DNA of 34,788 bases, from positions 38,378 to 73,165 of the forward strand of contig CARPYP010000005.1 in the NCBI GenBank assembly GCA_949045875.1. The letters are read 5' to 3'. Source of the stretch: an uncultured Clostridia bacterium (GTDB lineage Bacteria > Bacillota > Clostridia > TANB77 > CAG-508). Positions 16,221 through 25,756 of this stretch are shown here, one piece after another; position 1 is the stretch's first letter; every line of letters starts with the position of its first letter. A program made the translations under genes and the position numbers. Under the pieces are notes generated by a model that had not been told where the DNA came from, did not search any database, and saw nothing but the letters and a program-made list of their open reading frames with translations.

Positions 16221-17621
16221 ATGGGAAAGACGAATATAGATGAAATAAATAGAAATATTTATGACATAAAAAATAAAGATGAATATGAATTTAAAATAAA
16301 AAAAGGTCTTACTCCAGATATTATAAAAGAAATATCAATTCAAAAAAATGACCCAGAATGGATGAAAGATTTTAGATTAAAAGCATTAGAGGTATATAAT
16401 AAATTAGAACTACCAACTTGGGGACCAAATCTTTCAGAATTAAATATGGAGGAAATTGCAACATATGTAAGGCCTAAGACAAAATTGAATAATTCTTGGG
16501 AAGATGTACCAGAAGACATAAAAAGTACTTTTGATAAACTAGGAATACCAGAAGCAGAAAAAACATCTCTTGCGGGAGTAGGAGCACAATATGATTCAGA
16601 GGTAGTTTATCATAGTATGAAAGAGGAACTTATAAAACAAGGAGTAATATATACAGATATGGAAACAGCAGTAAAAGAATACCCTGACCTAGTTCAAAAG
16701 CATTTTATGAAATGTGTTCCAATATATGACCATAAATTTGTGGCATTACATGGAGCTGTTTGGTCAGGAGGATCATTTGTATATGTACCAAAAGGAGTAA
16801 AAGTAGATATTCCGCTTCAATCTTATTTTAGATTAAACTCTCCAGAATCAGGACAATTTGAACATACCTTAATAATAGTAGATGAAGGTGCAAGTCTACA
16901 CTTTATAGAAGGCTGTTCTGCACCAAAATATAATAAAGTAAATTTACATGCAGGTTGTGTAGAGTTATATGTTAAAGATAATGCATATTTAAGGTATTCA
17001 ACAATCGAAAACTGGTCAAAAAATATGCTTAACTTAAATACTAAAAAAGCAATAGTAGGTAAAAATGCTAAAATGGAATGGGTATCAGGCTCATTTGGTT
17101 CAAAAATATCAATGTTATATCCAATGAGTATATTAAATGGTGAGGGTTCAAAAACAGAATTTACAGGAATCTCTTTTGCAGGAAAAGGGCAAAATCTAGA
17201 TAATGGTTTTAAAGTAATTCATAATGCAAAAAATACATCAAGTTTAGTTAATGCTAAATCAATATCTAAAAATGGTGGAAAATGTACTTATAGGTCTTTA
17301 GTAAGAATAGAGGAAAATGCTAAGAATTCAAAATCTTCAGTATCTTGTGAATCATTAATGTTAGATGATATATCAATATCAGATACAATACCAGTAAATG
17401 ATATAAAAACAGATGAAGTCGAGTTTTCTCATGAAGCTAAAATCGGTAAAATTAGTGATAAAACTATTTTTTATTTGATGAGTAGAGGTTTATCAGAAGA
17501 AGATGCAAAAGCTATGATTGTTAGAGGGTTCGCATATCCAATTTCTAAAGAATTGCCTATTGAATATGCAGTAGAGATGAATAATTTGATTAATTTAGAA
17601 TTAGAGGGAGCTATAGGATAA
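16221..17621 (+). CDS. sufB: SUF Fe-S scaffold protein SufB
   Basis: 466 residues, the usual SufB length. The motif EHTLIIVDEGASLHFIEGCSAP (split here as EHTLIIVDEGAS and LHFIEGCSAP) and the C-terminal ISDTIPVNDIKTDEVEFSHEA region with its histidine are SufB hallmarks, as is the ending SRGLSEEDAKAMIVRGF. SufB with SufC and SufD holds the nascent Fe-S cluster. It is separated from sufC by 248 bases of repeats and hairpins. AAGGAAGGAC precedes the ATG. Confidence 0.96.
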   Translation: MGKTNIDEINRNIYDIKNKDEYEFKIKKGLTPDIIKEISIQKNDPEWMKDFRLKALEVYNKLELPTWGPNLSELNMEEIATYVRPKTKLNNSWEDVPEDIKSTFDKLGIPEAEKTSLAGVGAQYDSEVVYHSMKEELIKQGVIYTDMETAVKEYPDLVQKHFMKCVPIYDHKFVALHGAVWSGGSFVYVPKGVKVDIPLQSYFRLNSPESGQFEHTLIIVDEGASLHFIEGCSAPKYNKVNLHAGCVELYVKDNAYLRYSTIENWSKNMLNLNTKKAIVGKNAKMEWVSGSFGSKISMLYPMSILNGEGSKTEFTGISFAGKGQNLDNGFKVIHNAKNTSSLVNAKSISKNGGKCTYRSLVRIEENAKNSKSSVSCESLMLDDISISDTIPVNDIKTDEVEFSHEAKIGKISDKTIFYLMSRGLSEEDAKAMIVRGFAYPISKELPIEYAVEMNNLINLELEGAIG

Positions 17622-17633
17622 AAAACACCCAAA

Positions 17634-17692
17634 AGAGCACAGTGGTGTCACGAGACTAGGGGATTCCCACAAACGGTGCCCCTACAATACGA
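17634..17692. repeat. Intergenic GTAGGGGC repeat, copy B (inverted)
   Basis: GAGCACAGTGGTGTC and GATTCCCACAAACGGTGCCC followed by CTACAA are the reverse complement of the distal and central parts of copy A. It sits between sufB and sufD; the ribosome binding site of sufD (GAAAGGAA) begins at its edge. Confidence 0.72.
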
Positions 17693-17703
17693 AAGGAAAT
17701 GAA

Positions 17704-18756
17704 ATGGATAATTTAAAATTAAATGAAACACCAATAAGAACATCTAGGAATTTTAATATTAATAATATTAAATTAGAAAATATTAAAATTCCAGATACTA
17801 TAAATAAATTTAATAATATTGCAATAACTGGTAATAGTTCACTAATAAGTAATAATACCAGTAATATTAAATTAACTTATGGTATAGAAGAAGAACTTAT
17901 AAATCAAATAAAAGAACACTCCAATATTGAATTAAAAATAAATTGTTTTGAGCATGAACAAATGCAGGTAGATTTTAACTTTGATGAAAATAACCCTACA
18001 TTATTAGAAAATATTGAAATTATAGCAAATGAAAGCTCAAAATCAACAATAATATTAAAATATAAATCACAAGATGATTTGGAATATTGGCATAATGGTT
18101 TAATAAGAGTAAATGCTAAAAAAAATTCTGAAATAAACATTATTTTAGTTAACCTGTTAAACATGAAGTCTAATAATTTTATGAGTATCGAAAACAATAT
18201 AGAAGAAAATGCAAAAATAAAATATACAATTATAGATTTCGGAGGAAGAAACAGTATTACAAATTATTATTGTAACATAATAGGAGAAAATTCAAATAAT
18301 ACAATAAATACTATATACTTAGGAAAAGAAAATCAATTATTTGATTTAAACTATATTGGAGAATTACGAGGAAAAAAATCTAATATAGATATAGAGGTTC
18401 AGGGAGCTTTAACAGATAAAGCTAAAAAACATTTTAAAGGAACTATAAACTTTAAAAAGGGATGTAAAAAGGCAACAGGAAACGAAAATGAATCATGTAT
18501 GCTTTTATCAGATACAGCAAAATCTTTGGCATTACCAATGTTATTATGTTCGGAAGAAGATGTTGAAGGAAATCATAGTAGTTCTGCAGGGAAGATAGGA
18601 GAAAAAGAACTATTCTATATAATGAGTAGAGGTTTTAAATTAAAAGAAGCAATGAAATTAATGGTAAGAGCAAAATTCAATAAAATACTAGAAAATATTG
18701 ATAATGAAGAACTAAAAGAAGAAATTATTTATGAAATTGATAAAAGACTAGATTGA
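17704..18756 (+). CDS. sufD: SUF Fe-S assembly protein SufD
   Basis: 350 residues of SufB/SufD beta-helix type: the C-terminal block NHSSSAGKIGEKELFYIMSRG (NHSSSAGKIG, then ELFYIMSRGF) carries the histidine and GKI motif shared with SufB. The N-terminal half is divergent and Asn-rich, and the protein is shorter than many SufD. Its position between sufB and sufS supports SufD. GAAAGGAAATGAA precedes the ATG. Confidence 0.88.
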   Translation: MDNLKLNETPIRTSRNFNINNIKLENIKIPDTINKFNNIAITGNSSLISNNTSNIKLTYGIEEELINQIKEHSNIELKINCFEHEQMQVDFNFDENNPTLLENIEIIANESSKSTIILKYKSQDDLEYWHNGLIRVNAKKNSEINIILVNLLNMKSNNFMSIENNIEENAKIKYTIIDFGGRNSITNYYCNIIGENSNNTINTIYLGKENQLFDLNYIGELRGKKSNIDIEVQGALTDKAKKHFKGTINFKKGCKKATGNENESCMLLSDTAKSLALPMLLCSEEDVEGNHSSSAGKIGEKELFYIMSRGFKLKEAMKLMVRAKFNKILENIDNEELKEEIIYEIDKRLD

Positions 18757-18792
18757 TATTAAAAAATAATTACCATTAAGAAAGGAAAAAAT

Positions 18793-20013
18793 ATGAATAT
18801 AGAAGAAATAAGAAAAGATTTTCCATTATTAGAAAATAGAGATATAGCATATTTAGATAATGGAGCAACAACTCAAAAACCAATTCAAGTCATAAATACA
18901 ATTAAAGAATTTTATGAAAAATATAATGCAAATCCGCATAGAGGTGCTTATACATTAAGTGTAGAAGCAACTGAGGTCTACGAAAATACTAGGACTAAAA
19001 TTGCCAAATTTATAAATGCAAAACATAGAGAAGAAATTATATTTTCTAAAAATGCAACAGAGAGTTTAAATTTAATCGCTTATTCCTATGGAATGGATAG
19101 TTTAAAAAAAGATGATGAAGTAGTTATTTCTATAATGGAACATCATTCTAATTTAGTTCCATGGCAAAAAGTAACAAAAATAACAGGAAGCAAATTAAAT
19201 TATATGTATATTAATAATGACTACGAATTATCTGATAAAGAAATAGAAACTAAGATTACAGATAAAACTAAAATAGTTGGAATTTCTCATGTATCAAATG
19301 CATTAGGTACAATAAATAATGTTAAAAAAATAATAAAGTATGCTCATAAAAGAGGAGCAATAGTATTAGTAGATGCTTCTCAAAGTATTCCTCATATGAA
19401 AATAGATGTACAAGAATTAGATGCTGATTTTCTAGTATTTTCAGGTCATAAAATGTTAGCACCACTTGGAATTGGTGTATTATATGGAAAAAGAGAACTT
19501 CTAAATACAATGACACCATTTTTAATGGGTGGAGATATGATAGAATATGTGTATGAGCAAGACACTACATTTGCTCCGCTTCCAAATAAATTTGAAGCAG
19601 GTACACAAAATGTAGAAGGTGTAGTAGGTTTTGGGGCAGCAATTGATTATATAGAAAAAATAGGATATGACAAAATTCAAAAGATAGAAAACGAACTGCT
19701 TACTTATGCCAGACAAAAATTATCTAATTTAGATTACTTAAATTTATACCTAACTCCAAATGAAGAAAATCATTCTGGAGTAATCTCTTTTAATATAAAA
19801 GGTGTACATTCACATGATGTGGCAAGCATATTAGACTCACAAGGAGTATGTGTACGTTCAGGAAATCATTGTACTCAACCTTTAATGAGGTTTTTAGGGA
19901 TTGATTCAACTTGTAGAGCAAGTTTTTATTTCTATAACACAAAAGAGGATGTAGATAGGCTTGTTGAGGCTTTGGATAAAGCATATAATATGTTTAAAAC
20001 ATATATAAAATAA
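18793..20013 (+). CDS. sufS: Cysteine desulfurase SufS
   Basis: 406 residues. The PLP lysine is in FSGHKMLAPLGIG (about residue 224) and the persulfide cysteine in VRSGNHCTQPLM (about 361), the SufS group pattern with a short active-site loop. It releases sulfur from cysteine and passes it to SufU. Position 37 bases after sufD with AAGAAAGGA upstream. The downstream neighbours SufU and MnmA are the likely sulfur acceptors. Confidence 0.95.
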   Translation: MNIEEIRKDFPLLENRDIAYLDNGATTQKPIQVINTIKEFYEKYNANPHRGAYTLSVEATEVYENTRTKIAKFINAKHREEIIFSKNATESLNLIAYSYGMDSLKKDDEVVISIMEHHSNLVPWQKVTKITGSKLNYMYINNDYELSDKEIETKITDKTKIVGISHVSNALGTINNVKKIIKYAHKRGAIVLVDASQSIPHMKIDVQELDADFLVFSGHKMLAPLGIGVLYGKRELLNTMTPFLMGGDMIEYVYEQDTTFAPLPNKFEAGTQNVEGVVGFGAAIDYIEKIGYDKIQKIENELLTYARQKLSNLDYLNLYLTPNEENHSGVISFNIKGVHSHDVASILDSQGVCVRSGNHCTQPLMRFLGIDSTCRASFYFYNTKEDVDRLVEALDKAYNMFKTYIK

Positions 20014-20022
20014 GTACTATAC

Positions 20023-20182
20023 GTTATAGATAATTATATTATTTTTTTCAGCAAACTCAAAAGGTCCCGTAATGTGCGAAAGAAACTATATGATTAAAGA
20101 TATATTACATTACTTTGTGAGTAATCCGCGAGCAGCAGGCTGTTTGAGCTTTGCTTGCAAAACTAATATAATTATCTATAAC
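20023..20182. mobile_element. 160-bp MITE-like element with perfect 19-bp terminal inverted repeats
   Basis: GTTATAGATAATTATATTA at 20023-20041 is the exact reverse complement of 20164-20182. The interior is far less AT-rich than its surroundings and holds further inverted segments (GCAAACTCAAA against TTTGAGCTTTGCTTGC, and a TAATGT/ACATTA pair). It has no coding potential. It sits between sufS and sufU. An RNA hairpin with a regulatory role is an alternative reading. Confidence 0.7.
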
Positions 20183-20216
20183 CTAATAATTCTTATATAA
20201 TAGAAAGGTAGAAAAA

Positions 20217-20654
20217 ATGGAAGATTTAACAGAAGTTTATAATGAATTAATAATGGAACATAGTATGAATTCTTATAATAAAAAGAAATTAGAAAATGCG
20301 ACATGTTCAGAAATGGGACATAACCCAAACTGTGGAGATGAAATAACATTAGAATTAAAATTAGATGGAGATATAATTGAAGACATGGCATTTTCAGGAC
20401 ATGGGTGTGCAATTTCACAAGCCTCAACATCTATTATGATAGATACATTAAAAGGAAAAACAATTAATGAAGCAAAACAGATAATAAAAACATTTATTGA
20501 TATGATAAAAAGAGAGACAAAAAATGAAGAAGAATTAGAAAAATTAGAAGAAGCCATAGCATTTAGAAATGTATCAAATATGCCTTCTAGGGTAAAATGT
20601 GCATTACTTGCTTGGCATACATTAGAAGATATGTTTGAGCGTAAAAAATTTTAA
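20217..20654 (+). CDS. sufU: SufU sulfur transfer / scaffold protein
   Basis: 145 residues of the NifU-N/IscU fold. The three conserved cysteines are in NPNCGDEI (about 40), FSGHGCAISQAS (about 65) and VKCALLAWHTL (about 128), with the SufU-type spacing. In Firmicutes SufU is the zinc-dependent sulfur acceptor of SufS. AGAAAGGTAG precedes the ATG. A short repeat fragment follows its stop codon. Confidence 0.93.
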   Translation: MEDLTEVYNELIMEHSMNSYNKKKLENATCSEMGHNPNCGDEITLELKLDGDIIEDMAFSGHGCAISQASTSIMIDTLKGKTINEAKQIIKTFIDMIKRETKNEEELEKLEEAIAFRNVSNMPSRVKCALLAWHTLEDMFERKKF

Positions 20655-20655
20655 T

Positions 20656-20680
20656 CGTAGGGGCGCCTTTTGGGCATCCA
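20656..20680. repeat. Intergenic GTAGGGGC repeat, fragment C
   Basis: CGTAGGGGCGCCTTTTGGGC, a partial copy of the repeat found at 15085 and 17634, between sufU and mnmA. Confidence 0.5.
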
Positions 20681-20727
20681 TCAGAAACAATAAATTTAAA
20701 ATAAGAACTGTATGGAAGGAACAAAAT

Positions 20728-21762
<1,035 letters not shown>

Positions 21763-21777
21763 TTGGAAGGACAAGAT

Positions 21778-22482
21778 ATGCTAAATCAATTTTCAAGAAC
21801 AGAATTATTAATTAGTGAAGAAAATATACTAAAACTGCATAATGCAAAAGTTGCAATCTTTGGAATAGGTGGAGTTGGCTCTTTTGCAGTAGAAGGATTA
21901 GTTAGAGCAGGAGTGGAAAATTTTATTCTAGTAGATGATGATATTATTAGTTTAACTAATTTAAATAGACAAATAATTGCAACAACAAAAACAATAGGAA
22001 TGTCTAAAGTAGAAGTTGCTAGAGATAGAATTTTAGAAATAAATCCTAATGCAAATATAGAAATTTATAAAGAATTTTTTATGCCTGATAGTAAAGAAAT
22101 TATAGATTCTTCAATTTCATACATAATAGATGCAATAGATACAGTAACTGCTAAAATTGAATTAGTAATTAGAGCAAATAAGTTAAATATCCCTATAATA
22201 TCTTGTATGGGAACAGGGAATAAACTAGATCCAACTAAATTTGAAATAGCAGACATCTACAAAACTAGTGTATGTCCACTTGCAAAAGTAATGAGAAAAG
22301 AATTAAAGGCAAGGGGTATAAATAATCTCAAAGTGGTATATTCAAAAGAAGAACCTATAAAACTTAATGAAATATATAAAAAAGAAGGTAGACAAGTACC
22401 TGGTAGTATATCATTTGTACCATCAGTAGCAGGTCTTATAATAGCAGGAGAGGTAATTAAAGATATAATAAAAGGGAGATAG
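21778..22482 (+). CDS. tcdA: tRNA threonylcarbamoyladenosine dehydratase TcdA (E1-like)
   Basis: 234 residues from ATG 21778 with GGAAGGA upstream. ThiF/MoeB/E1 fold: the nucleotide-binding motif FGIGGVGSFAVEGL is near residue 29, and VDDDIISLTNLNRQI follows. The late motif GRQVPGSISFVPSVAGLIIAGEVI (split as GRQVPGSISF and VPSVAGLIIAGEV) is diagnostic of TcdA/YgdL. It converts t6A to the cyclic ct6A form in ANN-decoding tRNAs. Some TcdA homologues work with sulfur carrier CsdE/CsdL, which fits the SUF neighbourhood. Confidence 0.9.
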   Translation: MLNQFSRTELLISEENILKLHNAKVAIFGIGGVGSFAVEGLVRAGVENFILVDDDIISLTNLNRQIIATTKTIGMSKVEVARDRILEINPNANIEIYKEFFMPDSKEIIDSSISYIIDAIDTVTAKIELVIRANKLNIPIISCMGTGNKLDPTKFEIADIYKTSVCPLAKVMRKELKARGINNLKVVYSKEEPIKLNEIYKKEGRQVPGSISFVPSVAGLIIAGEVIKDIIKGR

Positions 22483-22488
22483 AGTATA

Positions 22489-23313
22489 GTGGAAAAATAT
22501 GAAGAAATAGAAAGAGCAATCATAAAGACTTATCGTAAGAAAATATGGAATAGATTTACTAAAGGAATAAGAGAATATGACATGATACAAAATGGAGATA
22601 AAATTGCTGTTTGTATGTCAGGTGGTAAAGATTCAATGTTAATGGCAAAATGTTTTCAGGAATTAAAAAAACATGGTAAGATAGAGTTTGACTTAGTATT
22701 TCTTGTTATGAATCCAGGTTATACAGAAGTAAATAAACAAAAAATAATAGATAATGCTAATCTACTTAATATACCAATAACTATGTTTGAAACAAAGATA
22801 TTTGATGTTGTTGAAGAAATAGATGACCATCCTTGTTATATATGTGCTAGGATGAGGAGAGGACATTTATATAAAAAAGCTAGAGAATTAGGTTGTAATA
22901 AAATTGCTTTAGGTCATCATTTTGATGATGTAATAGAAACTATACTAATGGGTATGTTATATGGTGCTCAAATGCAAACAATGATGCCAAAACTTCATAG
23001 TACCTTTCATCCAGGAATGGAGCTTATAAGACCTATGTATTTTGTAAAAGAAGCGGATATTATAGCATGGAAAAATAAATATGATTTAGAATTTTTACAA
23101 TGTGCTTGTAAAGTTACAGAAAAATGTATACCTTGTGGAGATATTGGTGGTGGTTCAAAAAGAGAGGAAATGAAAAATTTAATAAAAGAACTTAGGCACA
23201 AATACGAAAATATTGACATCAATATATTTAGAAGTGCACAAAACGTTAATTTAGATACTATTATTTCATATACCCAAAAGGGGGAAATTCATCATTTTTT
23301 AGATGAGTATTAA
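22489..23313 (+). CDS. TtcA-family tRNA thiolation enzyme
   Basis: 274 residues from a GTG start with GGGAG about ten bases upstream. PP-loop CMSGGKDSML at about 42-51. A CYICARMRRG motif and a CKVTEKCIPCG cysteine cluster are consistent with Fe-S-dependent thiolases of the TtcA/TtuA group. E. coli TtcA makes 2-thiocytidine at position 32; the Clostridial relatives are not fully defined, so the target base is uncertain. As an Fe-S enzyme it depends on the SUF system upstream. Confidence 0.85.
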   Translation: MEKYEEIERAIIKTYRKKIWNRFTKGIREYDMIQNGDKIAVCMSGGKDSMLMAKCFQELKKHGKIEFDLVFLVMNPGYTEVNKQKIIDNANLLNIPITMFETKIFDVVEEIDDHPCYICARMRRGHLYKKARELGCNKIALGHHFDDVIETILMGMLYGAQMQTMMPKLHSTFHPGMELIRPMYFVKEADIIAWKNKYDLEFLQCACKVTEKCIPCGDIGGGSKREEMKNLIKELRHKYENIDINIFRSAQNVNLDTIISYTQKGEIHHFLDEY

Positions 23314-23322
23314 AAAACGAAC

Positions 23323-23351
23323 TTGAAGAATAGGCAAAGTCTATTCTTCAA
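23323..23351. terminator. Hairpin between convergent ttcA-like gene and sigK
   Basis: TTGAAGAATAG pairs perfectly with CTATTCTTCAA around a seven-base loop. The right arm contains the last codons and stop of sigK (minus strand). No T-tract on the plus strand. Confidence 0.6.
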
Positions 23352-24040
23352 ATTCTTTACTAAGTTTATGTATTGCTTTTGTTTCAATTCTAGATACATA
23401 TGAACGGGAAATTCCCATAAGTTTAGCTATTTCATTCTGAGTTTTTGGTTTATCGCCATTTAATCCAAAACGAAGAATAATAATTTCTTTTTCTCTATCT
23501 TTTAATACATCTTCCATCTTTTTATACAAGACTTTGGTTTTTAATTTTAAATCGATTTCATCTTCAATACTTCTTTCATCATTTTCTAGTATTTCTAATA
23601 ATGTAATTTCATTATCATCTTTATCTTTTCCAATAGGTTCATTCAAATAAACTTCTGCTTTAGTTTTCTTTGAACCTCGTAAAAACATAAGTATCTCATT
23701 TTCTATACAACGAGCAACATATGTAGCAAGTCTGATGTTTTTTGACATATCATAACTATTAATGCCTTTTATCAAACCAATTGTACCAATAGATATTAAA
23801 TCATCTTGATCTATATTAGTACTAGCGTACTTTTTAGAAATATGTGCTACAAGTCTTAAGTTCCTCTCAATAAGAATATTTCTAGCCTCTTCATCACCGA
23901 TTACTTAATCTTTCAAGAAAAATCTTTTCTTCTTCAGGTGCTAATGGTTCAGGGAATAATTGACTACTTTGTATATAACCAAACATTAAAAAACATGACT
24001 TAAGTATTGCAATTATACCCGATATTGTTAATGTAAGCAT
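23341..24040 (-). CDS. sigK: Pro-sigma-K, read through a +1 frameshift at CGG codon 48 followed by TGA
   Basis: ATG at 24040 with GGAGGT upstream. The first 47 codons give the hydrophobic pro-sequence (MLTLTISGIIAILKSCFLMF...) and PLAPEEEKIFLERLSN. The next zero-frame codons are CGG (23899-23897) and a TGA stop. Skipping the C gives GDEEARNILIERNLRLVAHI and then the full sigma-70 region 2 and 4 sequence to the stop at 23341, about 232 residues in all, the size of Bacillus pro-sigma-K. The RCIENEILM helix and the C-terminal GISRSYVSRIETKA helix-turn-helix are typical of sigma-K. It directs late mother-cell transcription after cleavage by SpoIVFB, whose gene is at 9850. Without recoding only 48 residues are made. 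A short internal restart (ATG 23775) would lack region 2. There is no skin element. Confidence 0.85.
23894..23902 (-). other. Proposed +1 recoding site in sigK (AAT-CGG-TGA)
   Basis: On the minus strand: AAT CGG TGA in frame zero, AAT (C) GGT GAT in the family frame. The zero-frame TGA directly after the shift codon resembles the layout of the RF2 programmed frameshift site (CTT TGA C). Confidence 0.65.
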
Positions 24041-24048
24041 AAACACCT

Positions 24049-24098
24049 CCAATGCACTATATCAAAATTATATGTTAAAAAAAAATAATAGTGCATGG
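24049..24098 (-). promoter_or_regulatory. Possible hairpin in the sigK 5' untranslated region
   Basis: On the minus strand CCATGCACTAT (24098-24088) pairs with ATAGTGCATTGG (24060-24049) with one bulge and a 27-base loop. The right arm runs into the first bases of the GGAGGT ribosome binding site. Confidence 0.45.
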
Positions 24099-24181
24099 AC
24101 TGTTAAGATTTTTTTGTAGACTTTACTTTAAAAATATGTTATAAATATTAATATAATAGAAGCGGAAAGAGGTTAAGAATT

Positions 24182-25288
24182 ATGATAGATATATCAGAAA
24201 ATAAAATTGAACTACAACATATTCGTGATAGGATTAATAGTATAGGAAAATCTTTAGGAGATTTAGATAGTTTAGAACAAAAATTAAAAGAACTTGAAAA
24301 TAAAACTTTAGAAGATGGTTTTTGGAGTGATAAAAAAGCATCAAATTCAATTTTAAGCGAGTTAAAGAAGATTAGATATAAAGTTACTAATTATAAAGCA
24401 TTCTGTGCTGAAATTGCAAATCTTGAAGAAATAAATGAATTTCTATCAATAGATAATGATGAAGAACTATCAGTTGAATTATTAAAAAATACTAAGAAAT
24501 TAGAAAAATCATTAAACGAATTTGAGATAACTATACTTTTGTCTGGAAAATATGATTCTAATAATGCAATAATAACATTACATCCAGGGGCAGGAGGAAC
24601 AGAAGCACAAGATTGGGTTCAAATGTTATATAGGATGTATTGTAGATGGGCTAATTCTAAAGGATTTAGTGTTAAAGAGTTAGATTATTTAGAAGGTGAT
24701 GAAGCGGGAATAAAAAGTGTTACAGCCTTAATATCTGGAGATAATGCATATGGATATATGAAAAGCGAGATGGGAGTTCATAGATTAGTTAGGATTTCTC
24801 CTTTTGATGCAGGAGGTAGAAGACATACCTCATTTGCTTCATTAGAAGTATTACCTGAAATAAGTGATGATATTGAGTTAGATATAAATCCTGATGACAT
24901 TAAAATGGATGTATATAGAGCATCTGGTGCAGGAGGACAACATATTAATAAAACATCGTCTGCTGTAAGACTTACACATATTCCTACTGGAATAATTGTA
25001 GCATGTCAAACAGAACGCTCGCAAGTACAAAATAGAGAAACAGCAATGAAAATGTTAAAATCAAAATTATTAGACTTAAAGGAAAAGGAACATAAGGATA
25101 CTATAGATGAACTTAAAGGAATTCAAATGGATATTGCTTGGGGAAGCCAAATACGTTCATATGTATTTTGTCCATATACACTTGTAAAAGATCATAGAAC
25201 AAATTATGAAATAGGTAATGTTCAAAGTGTAATGGATGGAGAATTAGATGGCTTTATGGAGGCATATTTAAAATCTATAATATGCTAA
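24182..25288 (+). CDS. prfB: Peptide chain release factor 2, without the usual programmed frameshift
   Basis: 368 residues, a complete RF2 in one frame. The conserved GGQ is in ASGAGGQHINKTSSAVRL (about 242). The tripeptide recognising TGA/TAA is in the SPFDAGGRRHTSF region. Most bacteria interrupt prfB near codon 26 with CTT TGA C; here the equivalent stretch reads in frame as KSLGDLDSL, so this autoregulatory shift has been lost. AAGAGG precedes the ATG. RF2 recognises TGA, the codon following the shift site in sigK directly upstream on the other strand. Confidence 0.95.
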   Translation: MIDISENKIELQHIRDRINSIGKSLGDLDSLEQKLKELENKTLEDGFWSDKKASNSILSELKKIRYKVTNYKAFCAEIANLEEINEFLSIDNDEELSVELLKNTKKLEKSLNEFEITILLSGKYDSNNAIITLHPGAGGTEAQDWVQMLYRMYCRWANSKGFSVKELDYLEGDEAGIKSVTALISGDNAYGYMKSEMGVHRLVRISPFDAGGRRHTSFASLEVLPEISDDIELDINPDDIKMDVYRASGAGGQHINKTSSAVRLTHIPTGIIVACQTERSQVQNRETAMKMLKSKLLDLKEKEHKDTIDELKGIQMDIAWGSQIRSYVFCPYTLVKDHRTNYEIGNVQSVMDGELDGFMEAYLKSIIC

Positions 25289-25315
25289 AAGGTAAAAATT
25301 ATAAAATAATATATT

Positions 25316-25368
25316 TAAAAACACATAATCACCAATAAATATATGGTTATGTGTTTTTATTTTTTTAT
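25316..25368 (+). terminator. Intrinsic terminator after prfB
   Basis: AAAAACACATAA pairs with TTATGTGTTTTT (25347-25358), followed by ATTTTTTTATTTTTT. Confidence 0.9.
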
Positions 25369-25441
25369 TTTTTGTTGTTCTAAAAATACCAGTTTGTGAA
25401 TATATATAATTTGTACCAAAAGAAGAGGAGAGTGATTAAGT

Positions 25442-25742
25442 ATGACATTAGAAGACAAAAAAAGTATTCAAACAGGTGTAATACAAAATTTAGTGTTAGA
25501 AAATAGGGAAAAATTGAATGTATCTGGAGTTTTGGATGTATTAAGTTTTGATGACCAAATAGTAATGGTAGAGACAGAGTTAGGATTATTAACTATTAAA
25601 GGAGAAAATATAAGAATAAATAAATTAAGTTTAGATACATCAGAAATTGTAGTTGAAGGAGAAATTGATAGTTTGACATACAGTAATAAAGACTTAGATA
25701 AAAAAGAACGGTGGAGGATTGTTCGGAAAAATTTTTAAATAA
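25442..25742 (+). CDS. yabP: Sporulation protein YabP, C-terminus restored by a +1 frameshift at CGG codon 90
   Basis: YabP/YqfC family fold: RGK-like start, then NVSGVLDVLSFDDQIVMVETELG and LTIKGENIRINKLSLDTSEIVVEGEIDSLTY (shown in two parts). Zero frame continues through CGG (25709-25711) to a basic tail RWRIVRKNF and stops at 25738. Skipping C25709 gives GGGLFGKIFK, the expected hydrophobic/glycine C-terminus of YabP (compare the G-F-F-x-K-L-F end of the Bacillus protein, from memory), stopping at 25742, 99 residues. YabQ starts 14 bases later; yabP-yabQ-divIC is the Bacillus gene order. YabP is a sigma-E-dependent mother-cell protein needed for coat assembly. Confidence 0.82.
25706..25715 (+). 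other. Proposed +1 recoding site in yabP (GAA-CGG-TGG-A)
   Basis: Zero frame GAA CGG TGG AGG; family frame GAA (C) GGT GGA GGA. Same CGG-TGG-A context as in spoIVFA. Here both frames end within four bases of each other. Confidence 0.55.
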
Positions 25743-25756
25743 AGAAGGGAAATTTA

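Noticed and set aside
23341..24040. A skin-like element or recombination junction in sigK
   Set aside because: The two frames are contiguous apart from one base; there is no inserted DNA and no recombinase nearby. The serine recombinase at 32353 interrupts a different gene.
25380..25441. A sigma-E promoter before yabP, and a matching one before sigK (about 24105-24140, minus strand)
   Set aside because: GAATATA and ACATATT can be read as -35 elements, but no convincing CATACAAT-type -10 sits at the right distance. Control by sigma-E is inferred from the families only.
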